This document shows positions 31,858 through 37,981 of a stretch of DNA of 37,981 nucleotides, piece by piece. The notes beneath the pieces were generated by a model, which saw only the letters and a program-made list of their open reading frames with translations, did not search any database and was not told where the DNA came from. Within the stretch, counting starts at the first letter, position 1, and each line of letters begins with the position of its first letter. A program made the translations under genes and the position numbers. Source of the DNA: Nitrososphaerota archaeon (lineage in GTDB: Archaea; Thermoproteota; Nitrososphaeria; Nitrososphaerales; Nitrosopumilaceae); the NCBI GenBank assembly GCA_013288545.1, contig JABDBR010000012.1, positions 1 through 37,981 on the forward strand, read 5' to 3'.

Positions 31858-32436
31858 TTGGCTCTACGAAGCATATTGGATTTTTCCTGTGTGGAGGGAT
31901 GCTCCAAGTGTTGTATTGAAAGAGAGTATTATCCAACAATAAAGTTTGGCAAGATTGGTGTGCTTGTCATGCCTGATGAAAAAGAACACGTAGAGTCTTT
32001 GGCAGAAAAACATGGCATCACGATAACAATCCATCCTAGAATAGGTGTATCTGAAACAGAGTCTGAGGGACCTACAACAATACTTGCGTATCAAATGATG
32101 GGGAAAGATTTGGATGGTAATACCTGTCCGTTTCTTGATACTGAATCAAGTAAAAGATCGCCCCATGGTGGGTATCCGTGTAAAATATATGAAAACCGAC
32201 CGCTTGCATGCAGAGCATATCCTATAATCCAATCTTCACCAATTAGTATTGATACCAAGTGCAAATTTTGTGAAAACTGTGGAACACCATCTGGGAATGT
32301 AAATTCTGAATTAGAATCTTTGATTCAGATACAAAAAAAGATGGACACCAAAGTACCATACATCTGGCGTTTTGCTACGGGTATTGGAGAATTAAAAGAT
32401 AAAGATCTGATTAAAACTGGCTGGTTTCTAGTTTGA
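31858..32436 (+). CDS. YkgJ-family cysteine cluster protein
   Basis: 192 aa from TTG at 31858. N-terminal CVEGCSKCC (Cys11, 15, 18, 19) and later TCPFLD, YPCKIYENRPLACRAYP, and CKFCENC form the CxxCxxxCC-type set of this family, which is thought to bind zinc or an Fe-S cluster. The role is unknown, though members appear beside methyltransferases and modification enzymes. An AATAAAA stretch at about 31832-31838 is a possible TATA box. The 3' end overlaps the converging zinc-ribbon gene by 9 bp. Confidence 0.75.
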   Translation: MALRSILDFSCVEGCSKCCIEREYYPTIKFGKIGVLVMPDEKEHVESLAEKHGITITIHPRIGVSETESEGPTTILAYQMMGKDLDGNTCPFLDTESSKRSPHGGYPCKIYENRPLACRAYPIIQSSPISIDTKCKFCENCGTPSGNVNSELESLIQIQKKMDTKVPYIWRFATGIGELKDKDLIKTGWFLV

Positions 32437-32592
32437 CTTGTTTACTCTTTCATGGGTACCTGGATAATGTTCTCCAATTTTTTTAGAGTAACACTTGCTA
32501 CACAACTGACCCTTTATGTTCCAAGATTCCATTGGGACATATACGTGATCCAAAGGACCTTTGCATATTGCGCATTGTTGCGTTTCTACCAT
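32428..32592 (-). CDS. 54-aa zinc-ribbon miniprotein
   Basis: ATG at 32592-32590, TAG at 32430-32428. It begins MVETQQCAICKGPLDH and has CxxC at 7-10 and CxxC at 31-34 (LCSKCYSKK): a complete four-Cys zinc ribbon. The C-terminus is basic and polar. A TTTTTATAAC box (about 32617-32626) is well placed for a leaderless ATG. It is one of several tiny zinc proteins in this window; function unknown. Confidence 0.65.
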   Translation of the reverse strand: MVETQQCAICKGPLDHVYVPMESWNIKGQLCSKCYSKKIGEHYPGTHERVNKSN

Positions 32593-32754
32593 GTAGATAA
32601 CATTTGATTTAATTCGTTATAAAAATCATGTTTGTAAAAAGCATGTTAAATACTAGCATAATATAGAATAAAACAGCGGTAGGATAGATGGCTAATGTGG
32701 ACCTCCTGCAAGAGAACCTATCAGTCATCATTCTGCCGCAAATAAGTTAATTTT

Positions 32755-34515
32755 CTAAAAAAGATCTTGAACTACTTTCTGAATGCTGATTATCTCTTCT
32801 TCCTCTTGCTTTATTTTCTTCTCTATTACACGAACCATGGAATCCTGCCATACGTGATGGGAAAAGAAATTGTGGTAGGTGTTTGCTGCAGTCATCTCAT
32901 CATCTACGACTGTATCTTCTAGGAACTTTGTGACAATGGTATCTGTCAATTTTAGTATGCGCTGATTTAATTTGACGCTCTTAAATATTGGCTCTAACTT
33001 GGATATGTCTTCTTTAAAGTCGCCTTTTGTAAGCAGAATTTTTTCATGAAGGATCTTAAAGTATACTGCCACAAAGAACAAGGTTGCATATCTTTTTGTT
33101 TTGTGTCCTCCCTTCTTTCCATAGTTTAGGCTTTTTTTTGCATATTCTTTTGTACAATATGGATATAGAAGAAGTCTGTAATCGTCCTTTAGTTTCTCAT
33201 TGAAAACTTCGTCATACTTGCTACCTCTTGGTAGAAACTGTGCCGGAGAGCTGTATGCCTCTGTTGGTCTCTGCTCTATTCCTGCAACAAATGCCTGTAT
33301 TGCATCTTTTGCCACTATCACTTTTTTGTGGTTGTCAGGTAGATACTTGTTGTAAATCATATCTCCGACAAATTCACTTTGATGTGATTTTGTTTTAGTA
33401 TCAAATGAGCCACCCTGAATCTCATAAAAATAATGAATGTTTTCCATTTGCGATTTTAATGATTTATGAAAATCCATCAACGATACTAGATCCTTTCCTC
33501 TTACTGCATTCTGCGAGTTTCTGTATTTTGTAATATTGTTCTGATCAAGTTCGTCTGCAGCCTTGATGATTGTAACAGTTATGCTTCCATCCAAATTATG
33601 AGTGCGTCTTGCATGATCTAATACTGAGTTAGATGTCTGTGCTCCGTTTACTATTTGAGGTGAGTGCAACATTATGGAGTTGTCCTCTAATTCCTCAAAA
33701 TCGCTTACTACTATTGTTATTCCATTGTTATAATAAAAGAACTTGTGGGGAACTTCTTGCAAAGTTTCTCTCAATCCTTTGTTTACTGTGGTTTTGAACT
33801 GCATCCACTGTCTAATGTTGGATTCAAAAACATAGTCCTTGTTCTTTGTAACAAAATTTGTAAGCTCTCTTAGTTTTAAAATCCCCAGAAGCGTATTCTG
33901 ATATCTTAACTTAGTTTCAAGCTTGATGGGGGCTTTCTTTCCTGCGGCTGGTTTTTTTATCCTATCCCAAAGTTTCTGTATTATTACATCGACATCGTAT
34001 ATCTCAACTGAATCAAAATTCTCATCCTCTACCTTTTGATCTGTCACATAGATGCACTCTATCTTGAGATTCTTTTCTTGGATCTTTGTTACTAGGTGGG
34101 CAAGTTCTGGACGCATCTTTGAAATGTCTTTTCCCTGTAATCTCTTGACGTCTTCTTTGAATTTTGCTATGGCTTCAATTGAATGGGATGTTCCATACTT
34201 TGATTGGAATAGATAGATCTTGTCTTCAGAAAAATCTACTGGAAGATATGCATCAATTCCTAGATCGTTTGCTCCATCCACAATCGCGTCAGTTGCATCA
34301 TCTTCAGTTGCCTCAAAGACTCTAGTTAGCACCCATTGTAAGAAATTATGGCCTTTCTCAACTTCATTCTGTGCACTTTCCGCATATTCTTTTATGCTGT
34401 CTTTGACATTCTGTGAAAATCCATCTAACGGTTGACCATTGGTATACTGATATGCGACAGGTTTTGCACCTGGAATGTACTCTAGTAATCCGTTACTTCT
34501 TTCAGCCAAATTCAC
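32755..34515 (-). CDS. AIPR-family abortive infection protein
   Basis: 586 aa from GTG at 34515. AIPR signature segments are FFYYNNGITIVV (about residues 259-270) and SPQIVNGAQTSNSV (about 285-298). Before them is a nuclease-like core, DLGIDAYLP with Asp88 and FQSKY with Gln104-Ser-Lys106, a PD-(D/E)XK arrangement of the Mrr kind. The family is linked to phage resistance by abortive infection. A CTAAATAG box at 34533-34540 fits a leaderless GTG. The gene sits against the tRNA-Cys fragment marking the element border, on the host side. No methylase partner is seen. Confidence 0.82.
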   Translation of the reverse strand: MNLAERSNGLLEYIPGAKPVAYQYTNGQPLDGFSQNVKDSIKEYAESAQNEVEKGHNFLQWVLTRVFEATEDDATDAIVDGANDLGIDAYLPVDFSEDKIYLFQSKYGTSHSIEAIAKFKEDVKRLQGKDISKMRPELAHLVTKIQEKNLKIECIYVTDQKVEDENFDSVEIYDVDVIIQKLWDRIKKPAAGKKAPIKLETKLRYQNTLLGILKLRELTNFVTKNKDYVFESNIRQWMQFKTTVNKGLRETLQEVPHKFFYYNNGITIVVSDFEELEDNSIMLHSPQIVNGAQTSNSVLDHARRTHNLDGSITVTIIKAADELDQNNITKYRNSQNAVRGKDLVSLMDFHKSLKSQMENIHYFYEIQGGSFDTKTKSHQSEFVGDMIYNKYLPDNHKKVIVAKDAIQAFVAGIEQRPTEAYSSPAQFLPRGSKYDEVFNEKLKDDYRLLLYPYCTKEYAKKSLNYGKKGGHKTKRYATLFFVAVYFKILHEKILLTKGDFKEDISKLEPIFKSVKLNQRILKLTDTIVTKFLEDTVVDDEMTAANTYHNFFSHHVWQDSMVRVIEKKIKQEEEEIISIQKVVQDLF

Positions 34516-34549
34516 TCTGTTTACAAACTGCCCTATTTAGAAAAGCAGG

Positions 34550-34566
34550 TTATTATGATATAATAA
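34550..34566. repeat. Inverted repeat beside the att site
   Basis: TTATTAT (34550-34556) and ATAATAA (34560-34566) with 3 bases between, touching the 3' end of the tRNA-Cys fragment. Read leftwards it is T-rich and may be the original tRNA terminator. Confidence 0.4.
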
Positions 34567-34567
34567 A

Positions 34568-34609
34568 AGGTGAGGAAGGGATTTGAACCCCTATAGATTC
34601 GCTTTGCAG
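34568..34609 (-). other. tRNA-Cys(GCA) 3' half: att site of an integrated element
   Basis: Read leftwards: anticodon loop CTGCAAA (GCA), 3' strand of the anticodon stem GCGAA, variable TCTAT, T arm AGGGG-TTCAAAT-CCCTT, acceptor strand CCTCACC and discriminator T (U73, as in tRNA-Cys). Upstream bases 34610-34614 read TGCTT instead of the TTCGC needed to pair, and no D arm or 5' acceptor exists, so identity stops at the anticodon loop. This is the classic anticodon-loop-to-3'-end attachment core left on one side after integration. Confidence 0.8.
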
Positions 34610-35456
34610 AAGCAATAATACTACTAATACAACATTACAACGATTTAGGACTTGTGTCAAAGATCTAAACTGGAACGATTACGAATCGTGGCTCGTTGCA
34701 AAAAAACAAAAACACTATGCACATGTAATGCTGGACTATTCCAGAAAATACAATGATCTAGCTTTTACTGATGATCTCATATCGTTAGAATCTACTAGGA
34801 AAAAACTAGACGTACTGAAGGCAATTGCTAATCTCACTCGTTACATGGATATCAGATACGACAGCTACTTTCATGATGAATTTACTAATTGGCTAAAACG
34901 CAAAGAGATCAAATGGACTACAAAATCTGCTGTTAACAATTACAGCTTATCTAATAGAATAAAGCTTGAGGACGTCTTGGATTCAATCGAGAAGCTACCC
35001 TACAAGCACAGGATATTCGCATTATTCGTATTGGTATCCGGACTACGAACAGAGGAGGCACTTAGGGCATTTAACAATCACTCTACACTGTGTACTGATG
35101 GAATACTGGAATTATTCTGGGATAGGGGCACAAAGAAAGCCAATGCAGTATATTGTCATCCATTACTTCATGATAAAATTGATTTTAAGACGAGTAAAGC
35201 CGTCTATACATTTTTGAATAAACGAATACTAGGATATGAAATACGATTTTTACGAAAGCTGAACTTTACTATTAATGCTGGCAAAGTAGATCCTTTGTTG
35301 GCTGAGTTTATGCAGGGTAGACGAGGAAATATCTCTCAAAAGCATTATTTTCTACCCTCTATGTATGAGCACAAAAACAAGTGGCTAGAAGCATGGAATC
35401 TGATTATCCGTGACGTTATGGGATGTGATAAAACTAGGTGCTCAAAAGTGATCTAA
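34587..35456 (+). CDS. Archaeal tyrosine recombinase, C-terminal part (IntC)
   Basis: The frame is open from 34587, inside the tRNA-Cys fragment, with no start codon until ATG 34728. The 47 upstream codons read as protein (KDLNWNDYESWLVAKKQKHY), so the N-terminus is missing rather than mis-called. From ATG 34728 the catalytic Arg lies in SGLRTEEAL (Arg107). The archaeal QGR...HY pattern (FMQGRRGNISQKHYF, Tyr207) gives the second Arg and the nucleophile. This matches SSV-type int genes, whose attP lies within the gene and which are cut into IntN and IntC on integration. The TGA at 34584 lies in the tRNA T-loop, which is presumably chromosomal sequence here. Confidence 0.75.
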   Translation, partial: TPIDSLCRSNNTTNTTLQRFRTCVKDLNWNDYESWLVAKKQKHYAHVMLDYSRKYNDLAFTDDLISLESTRKKLDVLKAIANLTRYMDIRYDSYFHDEFTNWLKRKEIKWTTKSAVNNYSLSNRIKLEDVLDSIEKLPYKHRIFALFVLVSGLRTEEALRAFNNHSTLCTDGILELFWDRGTKKANAVYCHPLLHDKIDFKTSKAVYTFLNKRILGYEIRFLRKLNFTINAGKVDPLLAEFMQGRRGNISQKHYFLPSMYEHKNKWLEAWNLIIRDVMGCDKTRCSKVI

Positions 35457-36107
35457 ACTCAGTCTAGCCCTGTTGTTACATCTCATCTAACAGTATGTAC
35501 AGTAGTCGTAGTCACAGTCGTGATCCATAAGTAATGTATGTGGTACACAGTACATATCAGTAAATTCTATTGGCAGCACATTACACCATTACTAATTAGT
35601 AAATCAATAAGCAATACATCATATCAGTAATTACAGTAGTTCAACAGATTAGTAATAACAGTTTGATTGTATAATTCTCCCAATAGAAACGACTTTGTTC
35701 GTAACTTAATACAGTAAGTAGACTAGTCTGATCAGGCTTACACATATTCAGAGTATTTGAAATAACATAATGTACCATATCAGTAAATCACTCATTACAA
35801 ACTACATTGGGTACAGTAAATATGATTCGATTGCATAATTGTAAAACATCGGGGAACTTTGTTTGTAAGCCATTACAATACGCAGCGCATATTATCAGGT
35901 GTACACACTATTAGAGACTTATTCTATTAACGACTGTATCGTATAATCGTGCATATCAGTAAATCACTGTTTTTACTAATATCAAAAGATCATAGTACAA
36001 TAAACTAGTGTAGTGATTACGCCTGATCTAAATCCCAGAGATATACACTATGATCTCAATTTCTCAACATAATACTGCTTATTAGAAAAGAAATTTTCAT
36101 ACCCTCA
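35457..36107. other. Non-coding AT-rich tract, candidate origin or control region
   Basis: No protein-like ORF on either strand. It holds iteron-like repeats, a diverged internal duplication (around 35665-35715 and 35830-35885), the palindrome AGACTAGTCT (35720-35729), and the inverted repeat GATCATAGT (35988-35996) / ACTATGATC (36047-36055) before the nuclease gene. Such a density of repeats inside an integrated element suggests a replication origin or partition site; this is inference. Confidence 0.5.
35553..35968 (+). repeat. Iteron-like direct repeats CATATCAGTAA(ATCACT)
   Basis: Copies at 35553-35565 (CATATCAGTAAAT), 35620-35630 (CATATCAGTAA), 35776-35792 and 35952-35968; the last two share the full 17 bp CATATCAGTAAATCACT. 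Shorter TTAGTAA-type echoes occur near 35596 and 35649. The spacings are 67, 156 and 176 bp, too irregular for CRISPR. Confidence 0.6.
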
Positions 36108-36935
36108 TTGGTAGATGGTAAAATCACTCCCTATGCAAAGGAAAAGGGACAAAAATTAGAAAATATGTTGGAAAAATGCCTTCAAGAAATTGTTCGTAAA
36201 TTACGGGCATGTGGAATTGATTGCTATTACCTTTTCAATAGAAAACAAGAGGGTAGAGGAAATAGTGGGCCAGAGGCACTTTTAGTTATTCATCAAAATG
36301 GTCGAAATTACTATTTTTACATAGAAGCTAAGAATCACGGTGATTACCGAGAATGGTCTTTGAACAAAGTAAAGGAAAACATCATAACAAAATTTAGAAA
36401 AATAGAATTCTGTCCGTCTGATAAGAACTCAGAAACAATAGGAATAGTGATAGGTCATATCAAAACAGCAGAAGATAATGTTCTTCATTTATGGTCTGGT
36501 GGAATACTTTATCTTAATACCGGTGAATTGCCACTGAATATCAGTTCTACTAGTGATAAAATATACTATGATAAATTAAAGGGATATCTGTTATTTTACA
36601 TATCTGAAATATGTGAAAACATGGTAAATCAAGATAGTAAATATGAAATTGATATTATCAATGAAGATGATCTAATAGTTAAAAACAAGAACAAAATTCT
36701 AAAAAAATACAAAATAAATCAAATTAAAGGTAAAGGATTTGTGTATCTAGGTCCACGTTTAATGGATTTTTTCAGCGTTGGTAGGGGAAAAAGAGAAGGA
36801 ATCAAGATTGTAACACCTTGGAAATTAATTACAAGTTATGATGGTTATTCCACTAAGCGAAGAAAAATAGGTTCTGGATTGTATTGCATTGATCTGTCTA
36901 AGAGTAGGAAAACTAAATCTGAAACAGGTTGCTGA
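36108..36935 (+). CDS. PD-(D/E)XK nuclease-like protein of the element
   Basis: 275 aa from TTG at 36108. The catalytic-type core is GNSGPEALLV (Pro55-Glu56), then YYFYIEAKNH (Glu73-Ala-Lys75), the spacing of Holliday-junction resolvases and restriction enzymes. An N-terminal helix with Glu18 and basic residues precedes it. The C-terminal half (about 150-275) is Lys-rich and unassigned. More AT-rich than the core genes. It may be a resolvase for the element, a restriction-type nuclease or a defence gene; I cannot choose. An inverted repeat lies just upstream. Confidence 0.55.
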   Translation: MVDGKITPYAKEKGQKLENMLEKCLQEIVRKLRACGIDCYYLFNRKQEGRGNSGPEALLVIHQNGRNYYFYIEAKNHGDYREWSLNKVKENIITKFRKIEFCPSDKNSETIGIVIGHIKTAEDNVLHLWSGGILYLNTGELPLNISSTSDKIYYDKLKGYLLFYISEICENMVNQDSKYEIDIINEDDLIVKNKNKILKKYKINQIKGKGFVYLGPRLMDFFSVGRGKREGIKIVTPWKLITSYDGYSTKRRKIGSGLYCIDLSKSRKTKSETGC

Positions 36936-36946
36936 AACAAAAGGTA

Positions 36947-37213
36947 TTACAATACGAGTTTTTGTACACTGACCAGCAGTTGAACTAGTTTCTGACCTTT
37001 GTCTGTCAGTTTGTATGTAGTTTGAATGGGTTTTGTTGGCTTTACTGTTCTATCAATTAGTTTACGATTTGTCAAGTCTTGCAATGAAACTGAGAGTACA
37101 CTTCGAGTTTTAATGACGGTTTTTTCTAGTTCAGAATATCGTGCTTCATGGTTATCGTGAAGATAAAACAATATTCGAATGTCACTGATTTGGAATAGTT
37201 CTTCCCAGTCCAA
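36947..37213 (-). CDS. Winged-helix regulator (HxlR/ArsR-like)
   Basis: 88 aa. Helices DIRILFYLHDN, RYSELEKTV and TRSVLSVSLQDLTNRKLI make a winged helix-turn-helix, with a wing at TVKPTKPIQTTYKLTDKG and a C-terminal helix. It lacks the conserved Cys of many HxlR sensors. ATG at 37213 has an AATATATG box at about 37229-37238 on its strand. It is divergent from the secreted-protein gene, across a gap containing two TAGTACC copies and the palindrome-like CGGTTTAACCG, so it may regulate either. Confidence 0.7.
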   Translation of the reverse strand: MDWEELFQISDIRILFYLHDNHEARYSELEKTVIKTRSVLSVSLQDLTNRKLIDRTVKPTKPIQTTYKLTDKGQKLVQLLVSVQKLVL

Positions 37214-37273
37214 TGGTTATAGCAAACTAGCATATATTCATAAGATAGTACCATGTTCTAACAGAGGTAGTAC

Positions 37274-37284
37274 CGGTTTAACCG
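37274..37284. promoter_or_regulatory. Operator candidate between regulator and secreted-protein gene
   Basis: CGGTT-T-AACCG inverted repeat, just before a CTTAATAG TATA-like box (37289-37296) for the rightward gene. Two TAGTACC direct repeats lie at about 37245 and 37268. Confidence 0.35.
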
Positions 37285-37356
37285 AGTACTTAATAGGAAC
37301 TCAAAGAAAAATCACTCAATGAAGTCGTATCTACTTGGAACGATGGGTGGATTGAT

Positions 37357-37981
37357 TTGAGATACAATTCTACCAGAACAGTAATCATTGTTACAATATT
37401 GGCCCTTGGAGTAGGTATTGTTATTGGTACATCAATAAATGCAGAAGCACAGACGTCATTACCTTCTATTCCAAAGTGGATAAAAAATACTGCAAAATGG
37501 TGGGGTGAGGGCCAAACTAGTGATACAGATTTCATAAATGCAATCCAGTGGCTAATTGATCAGAAAATTATTGTAATTTCAAATAATGTACAGCCTTCTC
37601 CTAGTACATCAATACAGCAAACACAACAAGTGGCTGCTGCATCATTGAATAATTTACTTCCTACGAGAGATGACATAGGCACAGAATGGGTAATTCATGA
37701 TGCTACACCTTTTAAGAAAAATGCAACTGGTTTTGTAGATGGACTATCTCAGAGTTTTACAATAGGTTCAGATTTTACTGCGTCAACATCAACTGTGGCA
37801 GTTTACAAATTTGATTCATCATATGATGCTAACAAGTACTATGATAATTTTGTTGCAACATCTAAGGCAAGTGGAGGGTATACTGAATGGATACCCGGAG
37901 GCATTAATGCCGATAAATGCTATGGAAAACAGCAAGATTATCCAGGAGGGAGCATTAACACTCTACTCTGCATCAAAGGTA
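37357..37981 (+). CDS. Secreted surface protein, 3' end cut by window
   Basis: Starts at TTG 37357. The in-frame codons before it have no start, and the ATG at 37319 runs into a stop in another frame. The signal peptide covers about residues 1-35 (TVIIVTILALGVGIVIG ... NAEA). Then comes IPKWIKNTAKWWGEGQTSD, continuing with a FINAIQWLIDQKII helix: a repeat type common on thaumarchaeal and other archaeal surface proteins. A Ser/Gln linker and a larger beta-rich domain follow, still open at the window end. The partner or ligand is unknown. Confidence 0.7.
   Translation, partial: MRYNSTRTVIIVTILALGVGIVIGTSINAEAQTSLPSIPKWIKNTAKWWGEGQTSDTDFINAIQWLIDQKIIVISNNVQPSPSTSIQQTQQVAAASLNNLLPTRDDIGTEWVIHDATPFKKNATGFVDGLSQSFTIGSDFTASTSTVAVYKFDSSYDANKYYDNFVATSKASGGYTEWIPGGINADKCYGKQQDYPGGSINTLLCIKG

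Larger units (their letters stand above)
34568..37981. mobile_element. Left part of an integrated genetic element (SSV-type integrase)
   Basis: The border is the tRNA-Cys fragment. The integrase C-part reads inward from it, so the element extends right and should end in an intact leftward tRNA-Cys overlapping the integrase N-part, neither of which is in the window. Contents: split integrase, a repeat-rich AT tract, a nuclease-like gene and a winged-helix regulator. The secreted protein at the right edge looks like ordinary chromosomal surface proteins and could be cargo, or could lie outside a shorter decayed element. Confidence 0.55.

Noticed and set aside
32688-32750. 20-aa ORF (MANVDLLQENLSV...)
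   Set aside because: Too short, antisense-facing the end of the AIPR gene, with no strong composition signal. A purine-rich stretch precedes it, so a leader peptide is not excluded.
34568-34640. A full tRNA-Cys gene
   Set aside because: No 5' acceptor, D arm or 5' anticodon-stem strand is present; only the 3' half is tRNA.
35457-36107. CRISPR array
   Set aside because: Repeats are few, short, irregularly spaced (67-176 bp) and degenerate; no cas genes nearby.
1-37981. rRNA genes, insertion sequences or transposases
   Set aside because: No rRNA-like sequence, transposase motif or terminal inverted repeats with target duplications were seen.

Overview
The window is AT-rich chromosomal DNA from an archaeon. 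It is most likely an ammonia-oxidising-type thaumarchaeon (Nitrososphaerota, Nitrosopumilales-like). This rests on archaeal-type TrpRS, PheRS, ValRS, RtcB, uS11, PDCD5-family protein and phosphopantetheine adenylyltransferase; on TATA boxes about 24-27 bp before leaderless starts; on many TTG/GTG starts; on an intron-bearing tRNA-Trp; and on surface proteins of a style common in this phylum. The lineage below phylum is inference.

Region 1-5.6 kb: a ParB-like protein running in from the left edge, two membrane proteins (one a GT39-like glycosyltransferase), very small membrane proteins, a secreted FxLYD-type protein and CoA biosynthesis (coaD). Region 5.6-10.2 kb is a translation block: trpS reads left, pheS-pheT read right, and one shared TATA box serves both directions. 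Region 10.3-13.7 kb holds small proteins, a candidate structured RNA with a predicted pseudoknot, an Lrp-type RAM-domain protein, a HELAH metallopeptidase-like protein, and tRNA-Trp(CCA), which I read as carrying two introns. Region 13.7-17.7 kb is metabolic: pdxS-pdxT (PLP synthesis) and an aconitase strikingly like the mitochondrial enzyme. Region 17.9-25.7 kb has a divergent redox pair (MDR oxidoreductase and FMN reductase), a VOC protein, the run PCD - PTPS fusion - valS, an asparagine-synthase-like PP-loop protein, and purB. Region 25.8-31.1 kb has rtcB (the ligase that would seal the tRNA-Trp exons), a PDCD5-type protein, uS11, thiL, glmM and tRNA-Thr(CGU).

From about 31.1 kb the character changes. 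There is an AT-rich gap, a winged-helix regulator, a YkgJ-type cysteine cluster protein, a zinc-ribbon miniprotein, and an AIPR-family abortive-infection gene. At 34,568 lies the 3' half of a tRNA-Cys(GCA), from the anticodon loop to the discriminator. The integrase frame opens directly out of this fragment and lacks a proper N-terminus. This is the geometry of an SSV-type integrase gene split by integration, so I read 34,568 as the left border of an integrated element. Inside are a 650-bp non-coding tract with iteron-like repeats, a PD-(D/E)XK nuclease-like gene, a winged-helix regulator and the start of a secreted protein cut by the window edge. The right border (intact tRNA-Cys plus IntN) is not in the window.

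Two observations stand out besides the element. Three divergent gene pairs have start-to-start distances of only 53-56 bp with one near-palindromic TATA box at the midpoint. The candidate RNA at about 10.67-10.85 kb has mutually supporting helices and a T-run end, but I cannot assign it to a family.
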